Assembly: GCA_043805435.1 (NCBI GenBank)
Contig: JAZDHY010000067.1
Location: 9,358-73,357 of the forward strand
Direction of reading: 5' to 3'
DNA from: JAEXOD01 sp043805435
GTDB taxonomy: Bacteria > Bacteroidota > Ignavibacteria > Ignavibacteriales > Melioribacteraceae
Length of the DNA: 64,000 nucleotides
The position numbers and the translations under genes are program-made. The notes below the pieces were generated by a model. The model worked only from the letters and a program-made list of their open reading frames with translations. It was not told the DNA's origin and made no database searches. Shown one piece after another: positions 47,401 through 55,815 of this stretch. Numbering within the stretch: the first letter of the stretch is position 1; every line of letters begins with the position of its first letter.

Positions 47401-48461
47401 TTTCCGAAGAATTAGGATATGATCTTGAACATAAAGAAATGGCTAAATCAATTCTGCAATCCGGTAAGCGATTAAGTGATACATTAAGCTTACTCCTTGA
47501 CTTATCAAATATCGAGGCTGAAAAAGTAGAAATTACAACTTCTTTAGTTAATGTTTCTAATGTTATAAAAAATGTTTGTGATGTATTTGTTGTTGCTGCA
47601 ATGGAAAAGGGACTGAGGTTTAAATCAATTATTAAAGATAAAAATATTTATGCAAAGCTGGATGAATTATATTTTATAACAATTTTGAACAATCTTATTG
47701 ATAATGCCATTAAGTATTGTAATGTGGGAACTATTACAATTGAAACCGGCACAGAATTTTCGGATGATAATCATAATCTATATATAAAAGTTATTGATAC
47801 CGGAATTGGAATTCCGAAAGAAAAATTAAACATTATCTGGAAAGCTTTCCGACAGGTAAGCGAAGGATTAAACCGTTCTTTTGAAGGAACAGGACTTGGA
47901 CTAACAATTGCAAAAAAACTTACCGAGCTAATGCATGGAGTAATTTCTGTAGAAAGTGAAGATGGGTGCGGTACTGTTTTTACTGTTAAGTTCCCGACCG
48001 TAATAGAAACCGAAAAAATTGTACCTCCTCAAACCGAAAGTGATAAAAAGCTTATGCCGGATGTAGTTATTAAAGACCAATTTATCATGCCCTCAATTCT
48101 CTATGTTGAAGATGATACTATTAATCAAAACGTGGTTAAACTTTTTGTCAAAAATTTATATTCAATTGATACAGCCGATAATGCAATTATGGGTTTACAA
48201 ATGACAAAACAAAAAATATACGATGCAATATTAATGGATATTAATCTTGGACATGGTATGAACGGTATTCAACTTACTAAAGAAATAAAACTAATGCCGG
48301 AATATTTTGCTACGCCTATTATTGCCGTTACTGCTTATACAATGGAATCTGATAAAACCGAATTTATGGAAGCAGGATGCACACACTATTTAGCAAAACC
48401 ATTTTTACGTAATAACTTATTAGATTTGTTAGGAAAAGCATTAAACGGAAATAATAAATAA
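44442..48461 (+). CDS. Multi-PAS hybrid histidine kinase with N- and C-terminal receivers
   Basis: The 1339-residue soluble protein has an N-terminal receiver (Asp62 in VIILDIVMPGMDGFE), a coiled coil, six PAS domains, HisKA with His971 (ANMNHELRTPLNG), HATPase (NLIDNAIKYCN, DTGIGIP, GTGLGLTIAKK) and a C-terminal receiver (Asp1266 in AILMDINLGHGMNG). The last PAS contains a cysteine motif (CWDIYKYNKKQCQDCPLK) seen in PAS domains of other sensor kinases. With no membrane segments it acts in the cytoplasm, probably receiving phosphate on its N-terminal receiver. It starts two bases after the preceding kinase stop; an ATG at 44454 is an alternative start. Confidence 0.93.
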   Translation: MKGFMQNNTIKILIVDDNNDNLIVLNALLTEAFNNIAVLASLSGQEAIRLVNKNKPEVIILDIVMPGMDGFEVCKILKSDELTKHIPIIFLTARSDKQSKIKALEIGADAFLSKPVDEAELTAQVKAMLRIKRSEDINRMEKELLSKLVTERTEELEKELTERKRTEEELNRLVQRLERSKFSTLNILEDLRNEVEEHRLAEEKLIESKRLLKLTGQMAKIGGWEFDPRTLKETWSEEVAKIHDLDPEKEVDVDLGMSFYTGDSLKKIKTALNEAVAYGKSYELELELFTAKGIHKWVKAIGTPVIVDNKVVKVHGTFQDITQHKNAADELRESNEQFRAVSEYSHNAICILNEQGKIIWGNNSLAEISGFLLEDLYKAPSFIQFIAPESVEFVLDNFYKFVRQEKYIHHYFFSVIRSDGKKRLFEKYMTDYKDKNGNRRIALSMLDVSDQKAAEEALMLSEEKFRSYVENAPDGIFIANDLQKFVFVNQAACKLTGYSYQELMDLSIKDVIYADDLQICFNHFNTVVSAGKSSGKMRFVKKTGDVGHWEVDAVKLTEDRFLGFAHDITEQKKAEEALKESELIFRTLAEFAPVGIFKTDLTGITTYVNPKWCEISQVSYEEAMGNGWLKAVHPEDKEILFTNWQNAAKNLQTSISEYRFLHKDGTIAWVAGKAELQVDDEGNKYGYVGIISDITEMKKAEKELKKSESRFRSVWESSGSGMRLTNEDGIFIDVNNAFCKIAEKNRKELIGKPISVIYGDKERDRILSKAIARFKNRDIDDMFEKELILWNGKHIWFEVVNSFIEIEDKEPLLLGIFTDISERKKAEKELFESNEFNQYLIESIPFGMTIVDQSGDILFNNFKFEEMFDTGFVGKKCWDIYKYNKKQCQDCPLKSKILIGKTKIIDVYDELQNRFFEISHTGISYKGELVILEIFHDVTEKRKMVKDLISAKEKAEEMSRLKSNFLANMNHELRTPLNGILGFASILSEELGYDLEHKEMAKSILQSGKRLSDTLSLLLDLSNIEAEKVEITTSLVNVSNVIKNVCDVFVVAAMEKGLRFKSIIKDKNIYAKLDELYFITILNNLIDNAIKYCNVGTITIETGTEFSDDNHNLYIKVIDTGIGIPKEKLNIIWKAFRQVSEGLNRSFEGTGLGLTIAKKLTELMHGVISVESEDGCGTVFTVKFPTVIETEKIVPPQTESDKKLMPDVVIKDQFIMPSILYVEDDTINQNVVKLFVKNLYSIDTADNAIMGLQMTKQKIYDAILMDINLGHGMNGIQLTKEIKLMPEYFATPIIAVTAYTMESDKTEFMEAGCTHYLAKPFLRNNLLDLLGKALNGNNK

Positions 48462-48612
48462 TTTATAACCGGGGATGTTTTAATTGCAGATTTGGGGAAT
48501 AATTTTTATTATTTTACCGCCATGTTGATAAAAGGTCTATTGGCAAGCCGGAAACAAACCAGAACTGCCGAGCAGTTGCCTGTTCTTTTACAAACCCATT
48601 AAAAAAACAACT

Positions 48613-48975
48613 TTATTTCCCAAAAAACAACTTAGCGGCGTAAAACAGCAAAAACACCGCAAATATTTTTTTAATTACATTTTCCGGCAACGAGACAGCA
48701 AATTTTGATGAAAAATAACTCCCAATTAAAAAAGCTAATGACATAATAATAACAGCTTTTAGGTTAACATACCCTTTATTATAATAATTTAATACAGCAA
48801 GTATTCCTACCGGCGGCAGAAGCAACCCTAAAGAAGTTCCTTGGGCTGACTGCTGGCTATACCCTAAAATCATTACCAAAGCAGGAATAACAATTATTCC
48901 TCCTCCTATTCCTAAAATTCCACTCATTGCTCCCGCAGCAAGACCAATCAATAAAAGAATTACCATTTCCTGCAT
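48613..48975 (-). CDS. Half-size TSUP (TauE/SafE-like) membrane transporter
   Basis: The 120-residue protein has four hydrophobic segments and the TauE/SafE motif GAMSGILGIGGGIIVIPALVM near the N-terminus. Full-length TSUP proteins are about 250 residues and consist of two such repeats; this one has a single repeat and would need to dimerise, as half-size members presumably do. Substrates in the family are sulfite, organosulfonates and related anions. It lies 18 bases downstream of the phospholipase-like gene on the same strand. Confidence 0.85.
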   Translation of the reverse strand: MQEMVILLLIGLAAGAMSGILGIGGGIIVIPALVMILGYSQQSAQGTSLGLLLPPVGILAVLNYYNKGYVNLKAVIIMSLAFLIGSYFSSKFAVSLPENVIKKIFAVFLLFYAAKLFFGK

Positions 48976-48993
48976 TTAATTCCTCAACAAAAA

Positions 48994-50106
48994 CTATTTT
49001 AACAATAACATTTTACAATTTTGCTTAATTCCATTCGCCTCAATTTGATATATATATACTCCGCTTGACAAATTATTTGAAGTGTGATAACTAATTGTCT
49101 GTTTACCGGAATTTTTAAAACCTATATTTTCATTGTAAACTTTATTTCCTAAACAATCATATATATTAAATGAAACATTACCATCTTTTGGCAAATAATA
49201 ACTTATAATAGTACTGCCGTTAAATGGATTAGGATAGTTTTGAAACACCTGAAAACAATTTGGATTAGTTTCATTATTTTCTTCAACACCAGTAGGTGTC
49301 GGACTTCCCGATTCTACCCATGCCGTATAAATTAACGAAGCAAGCCCCAAGGAAGATTTTGCAAACAATTTTATAGTAAAGTTTTTAGTCAGCGACCAAA
49401 GTTTTGTATAATAATTGGTATTATACGAGCCCCCAGCAAAACCTTTTGCTTGTATATCCGCACTTAACAACGAATCGACATAAGGGTAACTTGAATACAA
49501 ATAATTGAACACATAATTTGGCACATTTTCAATCTTTTGAGCCATATCATAGGAATATACAATTTCTGTTTTATACCTGTCAATCATTTTAGTTTCATAT
49601 CTTGAATGGATACCCGATTGATTTGTAAGCTGACCATTATAATTTTTAGTAATATGCATAGGCATTGCTGCATCACCAATGTAATGCCCTAAATCGGCAG
49701 CATACAAAACCGCTTTATCCCAATTGTAATGTATAAATGCGGATTTAAGCGAATCGTAAGATGCTAATACTGCCCAAGGTAAAATTCCTTGGTCGTAAAC
49801 AAAACTATTGCCATAAATTTGTATCAATGAATCCAAACTTTGCGAAATATAACCATTTGTTACAAATTCGGGATAATTATCAATATCTATGTAATGTTTA
49901 GGAGCTTCTGTCGGGTCATCACCTTTTCTGTAATCTGCATCACTTGCATGTTCTTTTAACATTATTTGCCAAGAGATCAGATAACTTGCGTTTGCAGGTA
50001 AAGAATATACCGAATTATTATTAATTATTTGATGACCATCACCACCCCAGCCAATAAAAACAAAGGCTAAAGAAAAAATAACTACTGCTGTTTTTAATTT
50101 GTTCAT
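48994..50106 (-). CDS. Secreted zinc-dependent phospholipase C / S1-P1 nuclease-like protein with T9SS sorting domain
   Basis: The 370-residue protein has a signal sequence followed by GWGGDGHQ (Trp20, His25), KEHASDADY, APKHYIDID, DLGHYIGDAAMPMH and IHSRYETKMID, the spaced His/Asp residues that bind three zinc ions in the phospholipase C/P1 nuclease fold. The last 85 residues are a type-A sorting domain (FQNYPNPFNGSTIISYYLP and the ending KMLLLK). It is predicted to be exported through the T9SS and to hydrolyse phosphodiester bonds of lipids or nucleic acids; which one is not clear from sequence. Confidence 0.87.
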   Translation of the reverse strand: MNKLKTAVVIFSLAFVFIGWGGDGHQIINNNSVYSLPANASYLISWQIMLKEHASDADYRKGDDPTEAPKHYIDIDNYPEFVTNGYISQSLDSLIQIYGNSFVYDQGILPWAVLASYDSLKSAFIHYNWDKAVLYAADLGHYIGDAAMPMHITKNYNGQLTNQSGIHSRYETKMIDRYKTEIVYSYDMAQKIENVPNYVFNYLYSSYPYVDSLLSADIQAKGFAGGSYNTNYYTKLWSLTKNFTIKLFAKSSLGLASLIYTAWVESGSPTPTGVEENNETNPNCFQVFQNYPNPFNGSTIISYYLPKDGNVSFNIYDCLGNKVYNENIGFKNSGKQTISYHTSNNLSSGVYIYQIEANGIKQNCKMLLLK

Positions 50107-50174
50107 TTTATCTATTAATTTATTATATAAACTTAATGATAAGACAAATAAAACACTATTTCAACTTTAAAATA

Positions 50175-50202
50175 AAAAAGGCAGACCAAAGTCTGCCTTT
50201 TT
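50175..50202 (-). terminator. Intrinsic terminator after the C25 protease gene
   Basis: AAAAAGGCAGAC and GTCTGCCTTTTT form a perfect 12-bp stem with a CAAA loop on the plus strand. Read on the minus strand it ends in a T-run, 20 bases after the C25 protease stop. It separates that gene from the phospholipase-like gene. Confidence 0.88.
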
Positions 50203-50222
50203 GAAATCCATATTCTCAAATA

Positions 50223-53200
50223 TTATTTGATTAACATCATTTTTTTAATTGAAGTAAAGTTATCAGCTTCAATTCTATAATAATAAACGCCGCTTGAAAG
50301 TGAAGAAGCATTAAAACTATACGAATAGAAACCTGCGTCAAAACGCTGATTAACTACTTCCGAAACCAATTGACCCAATGAATTATAAACAAGCAATTTT
50401 ACATTTGATGCTGTTGGAATTGCAAATTTAATTGTTGTAGATGGGTTAAATGGATTTGGATAATTCTGCTCCAATGAATATTGTTGTGGTAAATAACTTA
50501 CTTCAACAACAGGAGAAAAATGAGATGTACCATCAAAATCAATCTGTTTTAATCTATATAAAACTTTATCCGATTTAACGTTTGTTAAATTATCTTGATA
50601 ATTATAATTCGATTTTTCAGTAGTAGTTCCTTTTCCTGTTACAAAACCTACTTTTTCCCATTCATCACTTATTCTTCTTTGTATTTCGTAACCTTGGTTA
50701 TTTGTTTCTGTTGCCGTAGTCCAAGCAAGTGAGATATAACCATTGTTTAAATTAGCTGTAAATCCTATCAATTCAACCGGAACAGTAGTACCAACCTGCA
50801 TTGAAACAGGAACTGTAACAACAGAAGCATTTGGATCGTTACTTGTAATTTCAACATCCATTCCGTAATTACCTTGTTGTAAACCTTCTGTTTGGAATTT
50901 TAATTGCACAATTGTGCTGTTTCCATTATACAACATACCGGCAGAATTATTCATAAACATCCAATCAGGTTCTGCCATAAATTGTAAAGCAAAATTACCT
51001 TTTAAGTAAGCGGCATCTTTTACAACTTGCAAACCATCTGTTCCATCCATATTTTCAATACCAACAGTACATTGGTCAACAGAGCCTGTCATGGTTTTGT
51101 AATATATAACAATTTTTCCGTTTTGGAACAAAACAACCTGAAAAGTAAATACGCCTGTTGCCGAGGTACCGTATCTTGTCCAATCTGTAAACTGAACAAT
51201 AAATTTACCGCCGTCATTTTTATAATATACTTTACTGTTTGTTTTTCCTTCCAAATCGTCCCAAATAGGCGCAATAATACCGTTAGGTGTTCCTGATGTT
51301 GGAATTGATGTATTTGAATAGGTTGTAGCACTTTGTGCACCTACGGTAATATAACCATCGGAATGAATATAAATTTGTGAATTTAAAGAACCATAAAATT
51401 TAAAATCAAAGCCTAAATTTACCGGTCCAACATAACCTTCATCTAAAGCAGAAAATGTACTCGATGCAATCCAGTTTGAAGCAAGGGTACCTGTTGTTGA
51501 AATATCATTCCATACATACTGTGGTCCACCCGGTGCATCGCTGTCAATCCATTCGTAACCAAAGTTATCCGGGCCGCCGCTGCCTTTTAATGATTGGCCG
51601 AATGCTGTTCCAAATTTTGCAGCAAATTCTTTATTTAGATGATTTTGTTCTGTAACATTTGCTACAGGAATTAATACTGTAGAAACAATAGCACTACTTG
51701 GAAAGGTATTATTTTTCAATTCAACCGAATACTCTAAAGTTGAATTGTTAACACTTGTATTTGCAATTGTTAAAGTATCGTATTCTGTAACATCCGGCTG
51801 CAATTGACCGCTTATTGAAGAAGGACTAACTGTTAATACAGGAGCACCAAAAGTTAATAAATTAACAACGTTGGAAATTGGGGAAGTATTTACCCACAAA
51901 TCTCTTGCTTTTACCGCAAAATAATAGTTGATATTAAAACTTAAACCAGAAACGATATAAGATTTTGCTGTTCCTGCAGAATCGGAATTACCCGAATAAA
52001 TAATTGAAGTTGCGTTGTTAAAATCGTTATCATTAGCAATCACACTTGTTGAATAACGAATATCATAACTCATAATTCCACCATAAGTCGAATCATAAGG
52101 AGCTGTCCAATTTAATTTTAACGAATTTGAAGTTGGTGTATCAACTGACAAATCTGCAACTGCCTGTGGAGGAGTAGTATCAGGGGTAATTTGACGTTTT
52201 GTCGGTAATGAAGGATCACCCATCAAATTATACATTTCCAAATAACGTTTCATTGTTGCTGTTAATGAACCAAAATGATTAACTAAATATACTTTTCCTT
52301 TATCCATCATTGGTGTAACTTTTGTTAATTCATCGTCAAACATCGCTTTAATTAGGTTTTTTTCAAGTATATCATCTTCGTCCCAATACGAATTAACTGA
52401 GGAGCCATAAAAACTTGAAGCACCGTTTGCTATACGCAGCCATGTTTCACCAAAACATTCACCCATCTCGTAAGAACCTGTAACACAGGCAAAAGAATAA
52501 ACAAAAGGATAACTGCTTGTGTTTGTTAAAGCACGGACTTGAGCTTGACTTAATTCAGGACCATCAGCCCAAGAAGTTTCACCCCCGTGACCGGAGTAAA
52601 TTGCAAACTGTTTATTTGCATTTAATGCATCAATTAATTGTTGTGTTGTTGCATTATATGTAACAGTATATAATTTTAAGTTATTATAGTTGTTTGGTGC
52701 AAAATATGTATTTATAACGTATTCATGTGTAGCCTCAGTAATACTTGAATTATCTGTTGATGCCATAAAAACGTTATTTTTTGGAAGAGAACCTATTGAA
52801 TTTGTCATATAGATTGTTTTATTAATCATATTTTGTAATTCAGTTGTAGATGTTGCCGAAAATCTTCCAACAAACGCATCAGCAAAATGATCTGTTCCTG
52901 CCAATAAACCATAATTTAAGTCCGTATCAGGCGTTCCTTCGCCTGTTCCTACCCAGCAAGGAATTTTTGCAACGTCACCAACCAATAAAATATATTCCGG
53001 TTTTAAACTTGGATCATTGTATCTGTTTTGAATAAATGTTTTAATTGCGGTTGTTGAAGTACCAGTTGCTGCTGTTGTAAATAAAGCTACATTATAACCA
53101 CCTGCCATTTTAAAATTAACAAATTGGGCTAATGTTGTTTCATATTCCGGAGCAGTAATTATTAAGTAATTCATTCCTTTTGAAGAATTTGCAGGCGAGT

Positions 53201-53837
53201 ATGCTAAAAATATCTCTTTTAAATAATCATTATATGATTGTGATAAATCATTATTTTCATTTACAGTACCATGCAAATTAATAGTAAATTTACCCGTGTT
53301 TACTGTTTTTAAAATATTTCTTACCGGATTATAATTAAAAGGATAAATTGTTACCATCACACCTTTAACACCACCAATAATAAAAGGTTCGGAAATCTTT
53401 ATTATTTGTTGATCTTGACTGCCTTCTGTTAAATAATATGATTTATTATAATTAAACGGTCTTTTAGAAAGAGGATTGGATTTTGACCATGAAGCCTGGA
53501 AAGGGAATATTTTCTTATCCAAATTTTGTTGTGAGTAATTAATATCATCAATTGTGTATGACAATTCACTGTTCAAAGCATTGTTTGGTATTACTAAGTT
53601 AAAAGTTATTTGTGGTAATTCAGGTAAACCGGATTCAGCCATAACACCATATCCATCAACTGAAATTTTTGAAAACTGTTCACCCTCTTTTGTAATACTT
53701 GTAAAATTATAAGCAGGTAATCGGTATTCAATTGTGTAATTATTTCCATTAAAGTTAACTTTTACTCCGGCGGGTTCATTTGCTGCCAAAATATTTATTG
53801 CTAACAATAATGTAAATAGTAAAAGAAGTCTTTTCAT
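50223..53837 (-). CDS. Gingipain-like C25 cysteine protease with T9SS sorting domain
   Basis: From the ATG at 53837 (GAGG upstream) the product has 1204 residues; a longer frame to 53873 starts outside the signal peptide (MKRLLLLFTLLLAINILAA). A C25-type N-terminal prodomain leads to the catalytic domain with His417 (YSGHGGETSW) and Cys451 (YSFACVTGSYEMG), the 34-residue spacing expected for gingipains. From about residue 552 come FN3, beta-sandwich, GSGGPDNFGYEWIDSD and DLEGKTNSKVYY modules, a second FN3 and the sorting domain (LEQNYPNPFNPSTTIKF). It is predicted to be a T9SS-exported cell-surface or released protease. It is distinct from PorU, which lacks a sorting domain. Confidence 0.94.
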   Translation of the reverse strand: MKRLLLLFTLLLAINILAANEPAGVKVNFNGNNYTIEYRLPAYNFTSITKEGEQFSKISVDGYGVMAESGLPELPQITFNLVIPNNALNSELSYTIDDINYSQQNLDKKIFPFQASWSKSNPLSKRPFNYNKSYYLTEGSQDQQIIKISEPFIIGGVKGVMVTIYPFNYNPVRNILKTVNTGKFTINLHGTVNENNDLSQSYNDYLKEIFLAYSPANSSKGMNYLIITAPEYETTLAQFVNFKMAGGYNVALFTTAATGTSTTAIKTFIQNRYNDPSLKPEYILLVGDVAKIPCWVGTGEGTPDTDLNYGLLAGTDHFADAFVGRFSATSTTELQNMINKTIYMTNSIGSLPKNNVFMASTDNSSITEATHEYVINTYFAPNNYNNLKLYTVTYNATTQQLIDALNANKQFAIYSGHGGETSWADGPELSQAQVRALTNTSSYPFVYSFACVTGSYEMGECFGETWLRIANGASSFYGSSVNSYWDEDDILEKNLIKAMFDDELTKVTPMMDKGKVYLVNHFGSLTATMKRYLEMYNLMGDPSLPTKRQITPDTTPPQAVADLSVDTPTSNSLKLNWTAPYDSTYGGIMSYDIRYSTSVIANDNDFNNATSIIYSGNSDSAGTAKSYIVSGLSFNINYYFAVKARDLWVNTSPISNVVNLLTFGAPVLTVSPSSISGQLQPDVTEYDTLTIANTSVNNSTLEYSVELKNNTFPSSAIVSTVLIPVANVTEQNHLNKEFAAKFGTAFGQSLKGSGGPDNFGYEWIDSDAPGGPQYVWNDISTTGTLASNWIASSTFSALDEGYVGPVNLGFDFKFYGSLNSQIYIHSDGYITVGAQSATTYSNTSIPTSGTPNGIIAPIWDDLEGKTNSKVYYKNDGGKFIVQFTDWTRYGTSATGVFTFQVVLFQNGKIVIYYKTMTGSVDQCTVGIENMDGTDGLQVVKDAAYLKGNFALQFMAEPDWMFMNNSAGMLYNGNSTIVQLKFQTEGLQQGNYGMDVEITSNDPNASVVTVPVSMQVGTTVPVELIGFTANLNNGYISLAWTTATETNNQGYEIQRRISDEWEKVGFVTGKGTTTEKSNYNYQDNLTNVKSDKVLYRLKQIDFDGTSHFSPVVEVSYLPQQYSLEQNYPNPFNPSTTIKFAIPTASNVKLLVYNSLGQLVSEVVNQRFDAGFYSYSFNASSLSSGVYYYRIEADNFTSIKKMMLIK

Positions 53838-54196
53838 TAAAACCTCGAGTGTAAATTGAAAAAAATAAAACAATTATATTTAATTTGACCAAAAGAAGCA
53901 AAAAAGATAATTTCATCCATTGGAGTACAAAAAGTAAATATTTATATAACTTAAATCAAATTAATTCTAACTTTGTGCTATTATTTTATCCTATTATTTT
54001 AATAAAAAACGATTATTTTCGCAAAACGTGATCTAAATCACATATTATTAATATATTTTTGTTAACTATTAATATAATCACATTTTCTGCATATTTATTT
54101 TTTTGCCAATTGTTCTATTATTCCACAAAATCACTTTGTCATTTCACAAAAATATCTTATATACACAGGTTAAATATTTGTTTATTAGGTAAATAA
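53838..54196. other. Divergent promoter region of the C25 protease and class C hydrolase
   Basis: The 359-base AT-rich region contains the CRP-like palindrome at 54026-54041 and otherwise no ORF, repeat or RNA gene that can be recognised. Confidence 0.55.
54026..54041. promoter_or_regulatory. CRP/FNR-family palindrome between divergent genes
   Basis: CGTGATCTAAATCACA matches TGTGA-N6-TCACA with one mismatch. It lies 189 bases upstream of the C25 protease start and 155 bases upstream of the class C hydrolase start, so it could serve either. A perfect match precedes the S8 protease (17557-17572). Confidence 0.5.
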
Positions 54197-55249
54197 ATGA
54201 GAAAGTATTTTATTTTTTTTGTCTTTTGTTTTAATTTAATTGGCGGGCAAGTAAATTTTTCTGTTTCCGAAATGGATAGTCTTATTTTGCCCATGGTTTC
54301 CGACACAACTTTTAGCGGCTGCGTTTTAATTGGTGACACTCAACAAGTGTTATTTAAAAAAGCTTACGGTTATGCAAATTTTGAACTGGAAGTTCCTAAT
54401 AATACTAATTATATATTTAACGTTGCTTCAATTACAAAACAATTTACCGGTGCCGGAATTTTACTATTAAGTCTTCAAAAAAAATTAAGTATTGATGATA
54501 CACTTTACAAATATCTGCCCGACTTCCCTAACGCAAAACTAATTACAATTAAAAATCTTTTATCCCATCGTTCCGGAATTCAAACTTATAACGATTTCCC
54601 GGATTACGAAACTTTTAAGCTAAAACACGCAAATTTACAAGAAGTTGTAAGTTGGATTAAAAAATCTGCTGTTTTTAGCCAGCCGGACAATAAATTTACT
54701 TATTCAAATTCTAATTATGGAATATTGGCTTATATTATTGAAATTGTCTCGTATAAAAGCTATCCCGAGTTTATAAGGGAAAACTTTTTTATTCCTGCAA
54801 AAATGTTTAATACCGGTAATTTTTCCAGAACAGAAATTGTGCATGGCCGTGTTAACAATTACGAAAAGTCAACCAATGGATTAACTGTTGCTCCTTGGTT
54901 TGATTATAGTTTTAAATATGGAAGCGGCACACTTCAAACTTCTGTTGAAGATATGTACAAATGGTTCACTGCTTTAAATCAAGGAATAATTTACGACTCA
55001 ACATTTAAGCAAAAATATTTAACCGGGGATGGAATTAACAAGGGTTATGGATATGGTTTGGGTAAAAATAGGGTTGGATTTACACAAATTGCCGAACACG
55101 AAGGCGGAATTGCCGGTGTTTCTGCTTTTGTTGTTTATACTTTAGAACCGTCTTATTTTATTATGATAACTAGTAACGTTACTGCCCAAAAAACCAGAGA
55201 TTCGGAAAAAACTATTTTAAAATATATTTATAATAAGCTTAATCTTTAG
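54197..55249 (+). CDS. Class C beta-lactamase-related serine hydrolase
   Basis: The 350-residue protein has a signal peptide (ending IGGQ) and the class C/penicillin-binding fold: SxxK in NVASITKQFTGAG (Ser78, Lys81), a YxN motif in FTYSNSNYG, and a final HEGGIAG in place of KTG. Members are D-aminopeptidases, esterases or PBP-like enzymes; lactamase activity cannot be assumed. Its stop codon overlaps the stop of the convergent SWIM-motif gene. Confidence 0.87.
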   Translation: MRKYFIFFVFCFNLIGGQVNFSVSEMDSLILPMVSDTTFSGCVLIGDTQQVLFKKAYGYANFELEVPNNTNYIFNVASITKQFTGAGILLLSLQKKLSIDDTLYKYLPDFPNAKLITIKNLLSHRSGIQTYNDFPDYETFKLKHANLQEVVSWIKKSAVFSQPDNKFTYSNSNYGILAYIIEIVSYKSYPEFIRENFFIPAKMFNTGNFSRTEIVHGRVNNYEKSTNGLTVAPWFDYSFKYGSGTLQTSVEDMYKWFTALNQGIIYDSTFKQKYLTGDGINKGYGYGLGKNRVGFTQIAEHEGGIAGVSAFVVYTLEPSYFIMITSNVTAQKTRDSEKTILKYIYNKLNL

Positions 55250-55815
55250 TTATTTTTTAATAACAAATTGTTTGTTATTAAATTCTCAAAAATTATTTCA
55301 TCTGTTTTTGTAAAAGAAGGCAATATATTATATGCCCATTTTTTATTTATTCCATCATATTTAAACAAACTTGTACTTTTATTAACCAAATATACATTTA
55401 ACCATTTGCTGTCTTCAATCATACTAATAACAAAATAATTGTCAGATTCAGGTTTCAATTTTATATAAACTTCGTTTTTATATTTTAGTCTATTTGCTAA
55501 TAATAAAAGTGTAATTTCCAATAAATATTTTTTATATCCGGTTTTAAGAATATGTATTAAATGTGGGCATAAATTATTTATTTGTCTTAAATTATTTGCA
55601 GAAGTACTACTACACGAACAAGTTAAGTTTTTGATATCTATTTTTTGCCGTTTGTAAAAAATAGGGCGGTTAGAAGCCGGCTCTATAATTTCAACTTGAG
55701 GATAATATAGGTCTATATCAATAAACTTAAATAAATAATTACTTTCAATATCTCTCATATCCTCATATTTTTTTATGGCTTTAGAAGAAACCAAGGTTGA
55801 TGATTTTAAAATCAT
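55246..55815 (-). CDS. Hypothetical protein with SWIM-like zinc motif
   Basis: The 189-residue protein has a C-x-C-x14-C-x-H motif (Cys66, Cys68, Cys83, His85; NLTCSCSS and CPHLIHIL) that fits the SWIM zinc finger, found in proteins acting on DNA or in protein contacts. The remaining sequence is not recognised. It starts by overlapping the stop of the S24-type repressor gene by 4 bases (ATGA), so the two are translationally coupled. A role with the repressor is inferred from the coupling only. Confidence 0.6.
   Translation of the reverse strand: MILKSSTLVSSKAIKKYEDMRDIESNYLFKFIDIDLYYPQVEIIEPASNRPIFYKRQKIDIKNLTCSCSSTSANNLRQINNLCPHLIHILKTGYKKYLLEITLLLLANRLKYKNEVYIKLKPESDNYFVISMIEDSKWLNVYLVNKSTSLFKYDGINKKWAYNILPSFTKTDEIIFENLITNNLLLKNN

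Noticed and set aside
48563..48577. AACTGC/GCAGTT hairpin between the last kinase and the TSUP gene
   Set aside because: A short 6-bp stem with only a weak T-rich stretch downstream; insufficient to call a terminator.
50223..53837. The C25 protease as PorU, the T9SS sortase
   Set aside because: PorU has no C-terminal sorting domain; this protein has a full one and a long cargo-type tail.
54197..55249. Reading the class C hydrolase as an antibiotic-resistance beta-lactamase
   Set aside because: The SxxK and YxN motifs are shared by many esterases and peptidases and the KTG box is replaced by HEGG; resistance cannot be inferred.
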